From: Mucilaginibacter aurantiaciroseus
GTDB lineage: Bacteria; Bacteroidota; Bacteroidia; Sphingobacteriales; Sphingobacteriaceae
DNA: 64,000 bases
NCBI RefSeq assembly: GCF_024055595.1
Contig: NZ_JAMXOF010000004.1
Location: 62,001 to 126,000, forward strand
Reading direction: 5' to 3'
Under the pieces are notes generated by a model. That model did no database searches and had not been told where the DNA came from. It saw nothing but the letters and a program-made list of their open reading frames with translations. Of this stretch, positions 42,190 through 51,633 are shown in pieces (within the stretch, counting starts at the first letter, position 1; every line of letters starts with the position of its first letter). A program made the position numbers and the translations under genes.

Positions 42190-43779
42190 TTATTTAAACG
42201 TGTATGGTACCGGTGATTCGTTCAGTTTCGGATTAGCCGCAACCTCTGTAGTTGGATACGGGAATAGGAAACCACTTGAACTGATCGGTATCTTTTGGGA
42301 ATACACTACCGGTGGCGTATCGTTACTGTAGGTTCCACGTTCCTGATTGCCAATTATAACAGCAGCCAGGGGATGCGATGCAGCATTAAAGCCATCTAAA
42401 CGGCCCAAATCAAACCAATAATCGCCCTCGATAGCAAATTCTATGCGTCGTTCGTGATAGATATCATTTTTAGTTACAGCAGGTAAAGGATTAAGCCCTG
42501 CACGTGCCCTTACTTTATTAAACGGAACCAACGCAGCCGGGTCGCTTGTAGTTATTGCACTAGCCAGTACGGCTTCTGCCTCAATTAACAAAACATCGGC
42601 ATAACGCATAATGTAAGTGTTGTTACCTGTAGACTGCGCGGCACCTTTACCGCCATTATCAGCCGGTGTACCCGTAACATATTTTTTAATGCCCGCTTTG
42701 GTGCCTTGTGCATTAACATCTGCAGGTACGGTAAAGCCACCGGCAGCCTGGTTTAGTTCAGGATACTTATCCCCCGCTAACATGATCGTACCGTGTTTCC
42801 TAATATCGCCCGGCTCATAGGCCTTCTGAAGATCTATAGTGGGGCCAATTACAGAATATCCATCACCCGTACCGGTTATGATAGAATTGATAGCGAAAGA
42901 TGCCTGCAAAGAGTTACCGTGACCATATGGCGCACCGGCAGCCCATTGTAATGCAGCAACAGACTCCTCGTTATTGTTGTTAGCGGTAACAAACAGGTTG
43001 TTATAGGTTTTGCCGGCAATGTCCAATCCGTATAATTTAAACTCGCCGCTGCTAATCACCTTTTCGGCTGATGCGCGTGCATCAGCATACTTTTGCTCAT
43101 ACAGGTAAACTTTTGAAAGCATTGCCGTTGCCGAACCGCTTGACACGTGGCCCTGTGCTACAGATGATCCACTTCTTACCATTGGTGTGCAATTCGCTTC
43201 AGCAAATTTCAGGTCATTCTCAATAAACTTGTATACATCTACAACGGTGTTAGTGTTGATCTGGAAATTATTCACATAATCCAAGCTGTTCTCGATGATT
43301 GGAACCGGGCCAAATAACCTAACCAAATAGAAATAGGCAGCTGCGCGCATAAAGTGTGCTTCGCCAAGCGCATTGTTAGTTGTTGCTGATGGTACAGATG
43401 CCGGCACTTTAGATGGCAGATTATTGATGAGTGCATTTGACTGAGCAATTACGGTGAACAAAGATGTCCACGCGTTAGAGATCTCGGTATTATCACCCGT
43501 TGCAGAGAAGTTGCCGAAAGCCACAACATCACTTGAATAAGACCGCGCGTTGCCGCTTGCAATTTCTGTTATTGCCCATGATGCTTTATTATTCCAGCTG
43601 AACCAAACATTATTGTACAAACCATTAGTGCTTGACTGCACCTGCTCTGCTGTTTGATAAAAGTTATCCAACGTTATCGCATCTTCGGGTGCTTTATTAA
43701 AAAAATCTTTTTTGCAGCTTGTTGCAGTAACTAACATCATTACCGCTACGCCTGCTATATATTTTATATGTCTTTTCAT
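42190..43779 (-). CDS. SusD/RagB-family outer-membrane lipoprotein (glycan locus)
   Basis: The 529-residue lipoprotein has Cys22 in TATSCKKDFF, the SusD N-terminal phrase LDNFYQTAEQVQSSTNGLY, the TPR-like AHFMRAAAYFYLVRLFGPVP and the C-terminal RRIEFAIEGDYWFDLGRLDG. It is canonical SusD of the larger glycan-binding group, distinct from the SusD at 24075. It lies 18 bases after the susC gene and binds the oligosaccharide or polysaccharide at the outer surface for transfer into SusC. Confidence 0.96.
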   Translation of the reverse strand: MKRHIKYIAGVAVMMLVTATSCKKDFFNKAPEDAITLDNFYQTAEQVQSSTNGLYNNVWFSWNNKASWAITEIASGNARSYSSDVVAFGNFSATGDNTEISNAWTSLFTVIAQSNALINNLPSKVPASVPSATTNNALGEAHFMRAAAYFYLVRLFGPVPIIENSLDYVNNFQINTNTVVDVYKFIENDLKFAEANCTPMVRSGSSVAQGHVSSGSATAMLSKVYLYEQKYADARASAEKVISSGEFKLYGLDIAGKTYNNLFVTANNNNEESVAALQWAAGAPYGHGNSLQASFAINSIITGTGDGYSVIGPTIDLQKAYEPGDIRKHGTIMLAGDKYPELNQAAGGFTVPADVNAQGTKAGIKKYVTGTPADNGGKGAAQSTGNNTYIMRYADVLLIEAEAVLASAITTSDPAALVPFNKVRARAGLNPLPAVTKNDIYHERRIEFAIEGDYWFDLGRLDGFNAASHPLAAVIIGNQERGTYSNDTPPVVYSQKIPISSSGFLFPYPTTEVAANPKLNESPVPYTFK

Positions 43780-43797
43780 TTTATTCTTATTTATAGG

Positions 43798-46700
43798 TTA
43801 AAACTGGGCGTTAATACCAAACGTGATGGTGCGGGCAGATGGGTACCTGCCGATGTCAACGTTAGCTAATAGCGGGTTTTGGTTTTGTAGGCCAATCTCC
43901 GGGTCGTAACCATTATACTTGGTAAATGTGTACAGGTTTTGGCCGCTGGCATACACTTTTAAACGTGCAAGCTTAACATGCTTGATCAGGCTAACCGGGA
44001 AATTATAACCTATGCTTACATTCTGGATCCTTAGGTACGAAGCGCTATGGATAAACCTGTCTGAAATTTGAAGGTTGGCATTATCTGTACCCGCCCTTGG
44101 TGCAGGGATGTCAGACGTTGGGTTTGTAGGGCTCCAGAAATTCGCCTGTGATGCGTACTGGTTCTGGTAAAGGTTTGCCAGGCCCCCTAAGGTACGATCA
44201 AGCAGGTTCAGGATCTGCCCGCCTTGCGAACCCTGCAAAAATATGCCCAGGTCAAAAGCTTTGTAGCTAAAATTGTTTGTGAAACCATAAGTAAACGTAG
44301 GCTGCGGGCTACCCAATGAGGTTTGATCTTTAGCATCGATAACTTTATCACCATTAAGATCTTCGTACTGTACATCGCCTAACCACGTCCTTTTATTACC
44401 CAGGTTTGGGTCGTTTGATACCGGGTAGCCAAATTGTACAGGCGCGTTCCTTAACTGCTCATCAGTTTTAAATGTACCTTTAACCTTGTAGCCATAAAAT
44501 TCTCCCAGCGGACCACCCACAACTGTGCGGGTAATTGGCAAACTTAAGAACCCGTTAGTTACACTTTGAACAAGCTGTTGTAAGCCGGTAGCTAAAGAGG
44601 TTACCCTGTTTTTGTAATGAGAGAATATTAACGTACTGCTCCATTTAAAATCTTTAGATACGATATTACGGGTATTAATGGTGATATCGAAACCTTTATT
44701 GCTGATACCGCCTGAGTTTATAAATGGCGAAGCGACACCGCCCAGGTAATCCGGGCCGCCTACTACGTAAGCCGGTAATGGCAACTGAAACAGGAACTTA
44801 CTTGCTTTACGCTGATAATAATCAAATGAACCTTCTACACGGTAATTGAACAAGCTAAAATCGACACCTGCGTTGTACTCTATCTGGTGCTGCCATGTAA
44901 GCTTATCATTGGGAATTCTTGCCACTAAAAAGCCTGTGCCTAAACCGGTGATGGTTGGATTTAACTGCGAACCGAACGAATAAGGCGGGATGGCCTCATT
45001 AGCCAATTGACCATAACCTAAACGGATCTTCACGTTATCGGCAATACTTTTGATAGGTTTGAAAAAGTCCTCATCAGATAAACGCCATGATGCCGCGAAT
45101 GATGGGAAATAACCGCGCTGATGGCCAGGCGCGAAGTTGGATGACGCATCTTCACGCAAAATGGCAGTAAGGCTATACCTGTTATTAAATGTATAAATAG
45201 CACGCGCAAATACCGACTCCAGGTTATGCGGCGCACTTTTACGCTCATCAATAACAGCGGTTGTAGCCGTACCTAAATTTTCTGTAGGCACGTTACTGCC
45301 TAATGTGTTGGTTAAGAAACCCGAAATACTTTGCTGCGTGTAACCCCATCGTGACGATGATACCTCGTAGCCTAACAATGCGGTCAAACTGTGTTTTTGC
45401 GCAAAAGTATGATTGTATGTCAGGTACTCTTTATAATTGTAATAGCTATTGGTGTTCTGCTGCTCGCGAAGGGTGGCCGTAGGATTGGTAAACCTACCGT
45501 ACGAATAACTTGGTGTGAAGATATTATTGTTAGAAAAACCAAAATCGCCACCTAACTCTGTTCTCAGGGTAAGATCTTTTATAAACCTGATATCAGCGTA
45601 AAAATTTCCGTTTAAGTTACTGCGGTTTAATATATTAGAAATACTTGTTGCCTGCTGAACAGGGTTTAAGATCCCACCAACGGCATCCGGTGTATTTGGC
45701 GGGCCTGCAAACGTGCCATCGGCATTGTAAATGGCCACGTCAGGTGCCTGTAACAATGCATTGTAGATGATACCGCCGTTATCGCTGTATATGATATTTT
45801 CGTTCGATTTACTCCCTGATACGGTTAGGCCAACCTTAAACCAGTTGTTTACCTGCGCGTCAACATTGCTGCGGAACGAATAACGTTTAAAGTTTGAGCC
45901 GATGGCGATACCATCCTGGTCAAAATATCCGCCGGACAGGTAATAACTAAGCCCGTCTTTACCGCCAGAAATTGACAACTGGTGGCTTTGCTGATAAGCC
46001 GTACGGAAAATTGCGCGTTGCCAATCGGTACCTTTACCTAACAGGCTTGGGTCAGCAAATTCGCCGCGGCGGCCTGTGCCATAAACATCAGCCAGCGAAT
46101 TTTGCAGGTTTGCATATTGCGGCAAATCCATCAGCTTCAGATATTTCTGCGGCTGCTGAAAACCTGCATAGCCATCATAATTTATCCGGGCAGTACCACT
46201 ACGGCCTTTTTTTGTAGTGATGATAATTACACCATTAGCCGCCCTGTTACCATAAATAGCTGCTGAAGAGGCATCTTTTAATATATCTATCGACTCGATA
46301 TCGTTAGGGTTAAGCAAGGCAAGCGGGCTTGGCGAATTTGCGCCGTTATTAGCATTTAACGCGGTACCGCCATTAGCGTTGGCAGCGCCGGAGATAGGTA
46401 TACCATCAATAACGTATAAGGGCTCGCCCGAATTGAATGTGGAAATACCCCTGATACGTACCGAAGTTTGGCTACCCGGCGCACCTGTATTTTGCGTTAC
46501 GTTAACACCTGCGGCTTTACCCTGCAATAATTGATCTATACTGGCTTGCGGTATGTTAGCAATATCTGCCGCTTTTACGGATGATATAGCACCATTTACA
46601 TCCTGCCTGCGCTGCGAGCCGTAACCTATGGCAACTACATCAACACCTGCTAAAGAAGTTGTGGACGATAGCAGTTGTACGTTAACCTGTGTTTGGTTGC

Positions 46701-46965
46701 TTATAGTAATTTCCCGGCGTTGCATACCTATAAAGCTGAATACGAGTACCCGGCCTTGTTGTGGCACAGTGATGCTGTATTTACCATCTACATTGGTAAG
46801 CGCGCTAACCTGTGCATCCTTAACAGATACCGTAACTCCCGGCAGAGTTACCCCTTTTTCATCTGTTACTGTTCCTTTTATTACCACTCCCACTGTTTGC
46901 GCCATTGTGGTTGCGCAAATAAAAAAAGCGGCAAAAAGTAATACTGATCGTAGAATTTTTCCCAT
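43798..46965 (-). CDS. SusC/RagA-family TonB-dependent transporter (glycan locus)
   Basis: The 1055-residue protein has a signal peptide ending ~TTMAQ, a carboxypeptidase-regulatory-like domain (~27-110, GTVTDEKGVTLPGVTVSVKD), a plug (~115-235, with ASIDQLLQGKAAGV and ILKDASSAAIYGNRA) and a barrel ending GINAQF. It transports glycan fragments released at the surface into the periplasm, powered by TonB. It is the first gene of the operon and follows the gene for the hybrid two-component regulator on the same strand, with 384 bases between them. Confidence 0.96.
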   Translation of the reverse strand: MGKILRSVLLFAAFFICATTMAQTVGVVIKGTVTDEKGVTLPGVTVSVKDAQVSALTNVDGKYSITVPQQGRVLVFSFIGMQRREITISNQTQVNVQLLSSTTSLAGVDVVAIGYGSQRRQDVNGAISSVKAADIANIPQASIDQLLQGKAAGVNVTQNTGAPGSQTSVRIRGISTFNSGEPLYVIDGIPISGAANANGGTALNANNGANSPSPLALLNPNDIESIDILKDASSAAIYGNRAANGVIIITTKKGRSGTARINYDGYAGFQQPQKYLKLMDLPQYANLQNSLADVYGTGRRGEFADPSLLGKGTDWQRAIFRTAYQQSHQLSISGGKDGLSYYLSGGYFDQDGIAIGSNFKRYSFRSNVDAQVNNWFKVGLTVSGSKSNENIIYSDNGGIIYNALLQAPDVAIYNADGTFAGPPNTPDAVGGILNPVQQATSISNILNRSNLNGNFYADIRFIKDLTLRTELGGDFGFSNNNIFTPSYSYGRFTNPTATLREQQNTNSYYNYKEYLTYNHTFAQKHSLTALLGYEVSSSRWGYTQQSISGFLTNTLGSNVPTENLGTATTAVIDERKSAPHNLESVFARAIYTFNNRYSLTAILREDASSNFAPGHQRGYFPSFAASWRLSDEDFFKPIKSIADNVKIRLGYGQLANEAIPPYSFGSQLNPTITGLGTGFLVARIPNDKLTWQHQIEYNAGVDFSLFNYRVEGSFDYYQRKASKFLFQLPLPAYVVGGPDYLGGVASPFINSGGISNKGFDITINTRNIVSKDFKWSSTLIFSHYKNRVTSLATGLQQLVQSVTNGFLSLPITRTVVGGPLGEFYGYKVKGTFKTDEQLRNAPVQFGYPVSNDPNLGNKRTWLGDVQYEDLNGDKVIDAKDQTSLGSPQPTFTYGFTNNFSYKAFDLGIFLQGSQGGQILNLLDRTLGGLANLYQNQYASQANFWSPTNPTSDIPAPRAGTDNANLQISDRFIHSASYLRIQNVSIGYNFPVSLIKHVKLARLKVYASGQNLYTFTKYNGYDPEIGLQNQNPLLANVDIGRYPSARTITFGINAQF

Positions 46966-47349
46966 AATGATTTTGTTGGTTTATAATTTTATATTGATTT
47001 TAATTGGTTCTTTAGCAGCATATTCAAAATTTTATGGCTATGCCAGAATCACGCTGATCTGTGCACCTGCCGATTAACAGTTTCGAATGTGTTTACAATA
47101 AATTGGTTAAAATTGGTAATGTGGTCGCCGAAGCAAAAGAATACTATTACGCCGTCATTTAGTTCGGAGATAAAATTATGGCGTATTTATTATCCTGTTG
47201 TGGATAAATAGGGGCACAAATGTCAACCAGTATTTAAAACACTGGTTTATAATTAGTTATAATAAATTTGCGTAGTTTATTAATACAAAACATTGACGGA
47301 TCTATCCCCGGAATTTACAAATGCCCCTGGTATTAATATGCAAATCAAA
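46966..47349. other. Intergenic control region between hybrid regulator and susC
   Basis: No gene is supported in these 384 bases. They must hold the susC promoter, since the regulator gene upstream is usually transcribed separately. An imperfect palindrome lies at 47226-47246 and a short TTATCC/GGATAA inverted repeat at 47190-47207. No full TAnnTTTG match at a convincing distance from the susC ATG was found. Confidence 0.5.
47226..47246. promoter_or_regulatory. Candidate operator palindrome of the glycan locus
   Basis: ACCAGTATTT around a central A pairs with AAACACTGGT, nine of ten positions. The 21-bp size suits a dimeric AraC-type output domain such as that of the adjacent hybrid regulator. 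It lies ~260 bases upstream of susC and ~100 beyond the regulator stop. Confidence 0.4.
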
Positions 47350-50300
47350 TTATTGTTGGTGTGTTTCAGCATACCTGGATGGCAGCATATCATACTCGGC
47401 CTTAAAGGTTTTAACAAAATATTTTTGGCTTTTAAATCCAACCTTATTACAGATCTGTGAAATAGTTAAGTGGCCCGTTTCCAATAATTGCGCTGCGCGT
47501 TTTAGCCGCATTTGCCTAACCAGTTCGTTAGGTGTTTTACCGGTCATCTGTAGTGTTTTTTTATACAGCGTATAACGGCTAACAAACATTTCGTTGCTTA
47601 GCTCTTCTACCGAGAAGTTGGGGTTAGCGATGTTATTGTCTATCAGCATCAATACCTTTTTAATGAACCCTTCATCCGGCGAGTCTACAATTAATTCAGT
47701 AGGGTTAGCTTCAACCTGTTTCTGGTATGTTTTACGCATATGCTCCTGCTGCAACAAAATATTGCGGATCTTAGAAAGCAAGATCTCGAAATTGAAAGGT
47801 TTGGTCATATAATCGGTGGCACCGGTTCCCAAACCTTTTAATTGCTGCTCTTCGCCGGCTACTGCAGTGAGCAATATTACGGGAATATGCGATGTGCGCT
47901 TATCATTTTTAATTTTGATACAAAGGTCTATCCCGTTCATTTCCGGCATTGTAATGTCGCTAACTATCAAATTGGGATGTTGCGCAAGCGCTTTTTGCCA
48001 GCCCCGCTTGCCATTTTCAGCTTCGATGATTTGAAACGAGTCTTTAAGATTGTCTTTGATATAGAACCTAAAATCGTCATTATCTTCAACCAAAAGAACA
48101 ACCGGCTTTTTACCGTCCCGGTTATCCCTTACCTGGATTTCCGTATTATTGGCTATTGAACTATTTTCGTCGTAATGCTGTAAATGAACAGGCTTATCTG
48201 TAAATAAATTTTTGTTTAACTCCTGTAAAGGAATCATTACCGTGAAACAACTTCCCTGGTTCAATTCACTTTCTACAGTTAACTCTCCGGCATGCAGGCG
48301 CACAAACTCTTTTACGATTGACAAGCCGATACCACTGCCCTGGTTTAGCATTGTGCCGGGGATGTCATTTTGAAAAAATGGCTCAAAGATCTTTTCCTGT
48401 TTGTCCGGGTGGATACCAATCCCCGTATCAATTACCCTGATCTCAAATTGGTTATCCCCGCCAGCTGTGTAGCTTTTTAAATTTAACAATACGCTTACCT
48501 GCCCGCCTGCATGCGTAAATTTATAGGCGTTTGATAGCAAGTTGAACAGAATACGCTCTATCTTTTCATAATCAAAACTGGTGTAGTATTCTTCTATTTC
48601 GCTATCAAATACAAATCCTATTTGTTTCTGCTCGGCAACATCGGTAAACGAGTAAGATAGGTCGCGAATAAATTCAACAATGTCTCCCGGTGTTTTGTGG
48701 AGCTTTAACTCTTGATACTCCATTTTCCTGAAATCGAGCAGTTGGTTTACCAGGTTTAATAAACGCTTGGCGTTACGGTTCACTAAAAGTAACTGCTTTT
48801 TTATACCCGGTTCGGCAATTTGCTTAACAATGTTATCTACCGGTGCAATAATTAACGACAATGGCGTGCGGAATTCATGGCTTACATTGGTAAAAAACCT
48901 GATCTTCATCAGGTCGAGATCATGCATCCGCTGCGCTTCTTCGCGCTCCTTCTCTAAAAGAAATTCGAGCCTAAGCTTGCGAATCCCCCTGCTGCGTATA
49001 AATAATAAAATACCTATAAATAGTAAGGCGTATAAAATATACGCAACCGTTGTTTTCCAAAATGGGGGCAGTATTTTAATGTATAGTGTGAGTTCTTTAC
49101 TTTTCCAAAACCCGGGGTTAGCAGCGCGTACCTTAAAGGTATAATCGCCTGCGTCTAAGTTGGTATAAGTAGCTTTACGGGTAAGGTTATCGGCACTGAT
49201 CCAGTTTTTATTAAACCCCTGCATCATGTACTCATACTTCACCTTATCCGCGTCAAAATAATTGAGGGCGGCAAATTCAACCGAAAAAACGTTTTCATTA
49301 TATTTCAGTTCAACGGTATCGCTATGTGATATGGCTTTTGGCAAAATCACATTCCCAAAGATCTTTTCGCCGGCCTTTACGCTTTTGTTAAACACCTGAA
49401 AATCGGTAAAGGCCAGTTTTGGGGCATTTGTACTGTTACGCAAACTGGCCGGTTTAAAAATATTAAAGCCATTACCGCCACCAAATATCAGTTCACCTTT
49501 CCGCGTTTTAAAAGAGGAATTAGCTGTAAACTCCCTGCCCTGCAGGCCATCCTTTTCGTTATAGTTGATAAAGTGCAAAGGCAGTCCTGCACTTTTACGG
49601 TCAACAATAATGTTCGAAAGGCCGTTGGGTGTGCTTGCCCAAATATTGTGGGCGTCATCTTCCCGCAGGTCAATTACCGTATTATCCGGCAATCCATCCT
49701 GCTTGGTAATATTTTTAAACTTACCTGTAGCCGTATTTAATATACTGATGCCCTCGCGCGTACTTATCCATATGAGCCCGCTACTGTCTTCTAATATATT
49801 ATTAGTGTTGTTATTTACTAAACTGTTGGGGTCCTTGTCATCATGCACATAATGCATAAATTGTTCGGTACGCCGGTTAAGCACATCAACGCCATAAGAT
49901 GTTACAATCCAAAGGTTTTTGTGCCGATCATCAAGCAAGGCGGCGACATAGCTGGAATGCATTGAATTAGATGACCCGGCCATCATCTTATAATGCTTAA
50001 ATGAATTGGTGCTTCGGTTTAAGAGGTTTAGCCCGCCGGCAAGGGTCCCCACCCATAAATTATTGTCCCGATCTTCGATGATCGACCAGATCCTGTCTTC
50101 AGAAATACTTCCGGGGTCGTTATCGCGGTGACGGTAATGCGTAAAGGTTTTACCGTCAAATTTGTCAAGCCCGCCAAAATAGGTACCTATCCAAAGTTTC
50201 TGTTCATGATCCAGGTACATGTTTACAATAACATTATTGGTGAGGCTGTTATTGTTTGCCGCATCATGCATGTAGCGTTTAAAACTGCCGTTCTTACGAT

Positions 50301-51480
50301 TAAAATAAACTAACCCCCCGCCGTTAGTACCTAACCACAGGTTACCTTTATCATCTTCTATAAACTTGTTTACATCGCTAAAACTCAAACTCCCCGGGTC
50401 AGACAAATGATGCGTATACAACGGGAACTTGATAATACTCTCGTGGTAATAACTAATGCCGCACTTGTACGTACCTGCCCAAATAATACCTGTGTTATCC
50501 TTATAGAGTGTTGTTAAGCTATTTTGCCCGAGGGTTTTTTTATCGTCTTCGCGGTTAAGCAGGTACCTGGTCTTAAAATCTGCTTTATTGAGCAAATTGA
50601 TACCTCCATGGTCTGTAGCTATCCAGACCCTGTTATGATCATCTTGCACTACCGAGGCTATTACATTTGTGTTTAAGCCCGAGGAGGTACCGTCCTTATC
50701 CAAATGCCTAAAAGTAGTTGTATTGGAATTTAAGTAATAAACACCAGATGAATAACTTGGCACATAAGCCCAAACATCGTCTTGCCTGTCAATAAAAACC
50801 TTGTAAGAGGTATTTAGCCCGGTTGGCAGTTCGCTCAGACGCCTGCGATAATTGACCTTGTGTGTCAACGGATCAAGGCGCTCCAAAATCCCTTTATTAT
50901 AAACCAGCCAGATATTGCCTTTTGCATCTACAGACAAATCGGCGACAGCATTGCTATAAATGGAAGCTTTACCGCCGGGTTTATAGCTGATGTGTTCGGT
51001 TTTTTTTGTAAGGGGATTATATTTATAAATGCCGCTAAATGAGTTGAGGAACCAAAAGTTACCTACCTTGTCTTTTTTTAGCGCTGTAAAATTTTGGGAT
51101 GGGACACCAAACGCTTTGAGTGCGCCTGTAATGTTATGGCTAAAAATTTCTTTAAGCGGATCATAAATATTAAATCCATTTCTTGTTTCCACCCACAAAT
51201 TATTGTCGGGGCCTTCGGCTAAGCTTACCATAAAATCGTCACTCAGGCTCACCGTATCACTTTCTTCGTGCTTAAATATTTTAAACTTATATCCGTCGTA
51301 TTTACTCAAGCCCGACAAGGTACCAAACCACATAAAGCCACTATGATCTTTTAAAATACAATTGACCTGGTTGTGCGACAGGCCTTCACCGATATCTAAT
51401 TTAGAGAATTGAAATTCGTTGCTTTGCCCAAACACCACGCAAGAGTAAAAAACAAAAAAAATTGTAAAAAACCTTTTCAT
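47350..51480 (-). CDS. Hybrid two-component system sensor/regulator (HTCS)
   Basis: The 1376-residue one-protein signalling system has a signal sequence, then two seven-bladed regulator-type propellers (~20-690, many repeats of the type LWIGT..GGL), a Y_Y_Y domain (~715-790), a membrane segment (~800-820), a HisKA with phospho-acceptor His near 865 in NVSHEFRTPLS, a HATPase (NLLSNAYKFTH, DTGIGI), a receiver with Asp near 1174 in IVSDITMPEMNG, and a C-terminal AraC HTH (~1275-1372). Such proteins bind an oligosaccharide in the periplasm and activate their neighbouring susC operon. It is likely the direct activator of the operon at 46965-35225. Confidence 0.96.
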   Translation of the reverse strand: MKRFFTIFFVFYSCVVFGQSNEFQFSKLDIGEGLSHNQVNCILKDHSGFMWFGTLSGLSKYDGYKFKIFKHEESDTVSLSDDFMVSLAEGPDNNLWVETRNGFNIYDPLKEIFSHNITGALKAFGVPSQNFTALKKDKVGNFWFLNSFSGIYKYNPLTKKTEHISYKPGGKASIYSNAVADLSVDAKGNIWLVYNKGILERLDPLTHKVNYRRRLSELPTGLNTSYKVFIDRQDDVWAYVPSYSSGVYYLNSNTTTFRHLDKDGTSSGLNTNVIASVVQDDHNRVWIATDHGGINLLNKADFKTRYLLNREDDKKTLGQNSLTTLYKDNTGIIWAGTYKCGISYYHESIIKFPLYTHHLSDPGSLSFSDVNKFIEDDKGNLWLGTNGGGLVYFNRKNGSFKRYMHDAANNNSLTNNVIVNMYLDHEQKLWIGTYFGGLDKFDGKTFTHYRHRDNDPGSISEDRIWSIIEDRDNNLWVGTLAGGLNLLNRSTNSFKHYKMMAGSSNSMHSSYVAALLDDRHKNLWIVTSYGVDVLNRRTEQFMHYVHDDKDPNSLVNNNTNNILEDSSGLIWISTREGISILNTATGKFKNITKQDGLPDNTVIDLREDDAHNIWASTPNGLSNIIVDRKSAGLPLHFINYNEKDGLQGREFTANSSFKTRKGELIFGGGNGFNIFKPASLRNSTNAPKLAFTDFQVFNKSVKAGEKIFGNVILPKAISHSDTVELKYNENVFSVEFAALNYFDADKVKYEYMMQGFNKNWISADNLTRKATYTNLDAGDYTFKVRAANPGFWKSKELTLYIKILPPFWKTTVAYILYALLFIGILLFIRSRGIRKLRLEFLLEKEREEAQRMHDLDLMKIRFFTNVSHEFRTPLSLIIAPVDNIVKQIAEPGIKKQLLLVNRNAKRLLNLVNQLLDFRKMEYQELKLHKTPGDIVEFIRDLSYSFTDVAEQKQIGFVFDSEIEEYYTSFDYEKIERILFNLLSNAYKFTHAGGQVSVLLNLKSYTAGGDNQFEIRVIDTGIGIHPDKQEKIFEPFFQNDIPGTMLNQGSGIGLSIVKEFVRLHAGELTVESELNQGSCFTVMIPLQELNKNLFTDKPVHLQHYDENSSIANNTEIQVRDNRDGKKPVVLLVEDNDDFRFYIKDNLKDSFQIIEAENGKRGWQKALAQHPNLIVSDITMPEMNGIDLCIKIKNDKRTSHIPVILLTAVAGEEQQLKGLGTGATDYMTKPFNFEILLSKIRNILLQQEHMRKTYQKQVEANPTELIVDSPDEGFIKKVLMLIDNNIANPNFSVEELSNEMFVSRYTLYKKTLQMTGKTPNELVRQMRLKRAAQLLETGHLTISQICNKVGFKSQKYFVKTFKAEYDMLPSRYAETHQQ

Positions 51481-51594
51481 GCGTATAAAATGGATAGGGA
51501 TTACTGACTTATTATTGGTATCCTAAGTTAATAATAATAATCTTCAGAGATAGTATTCGTAAATAGTAAATAAAATCCAGCGATAAGAGCCGTC

Positions 51595-51633
51595 TTTTGT
51601 TCATATTGTAATTTAATTACAATATGAACAAAA
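51595..51633. promoter_or_regulatory. Perfect 39-bp palindrome covering the GH9 start codon
   Basis: The 19 bases 51595-51613 (TTTTGTTCATATTGTAATT) are the exact reverse complement of 51615-51633, with a single central T. The right arm contains the ATG at 51624 and abuts the in-frame ATG at 51633. It could be an operator or, as mRNA, a hairpin that hides the translation start. Confidence 0.75.
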
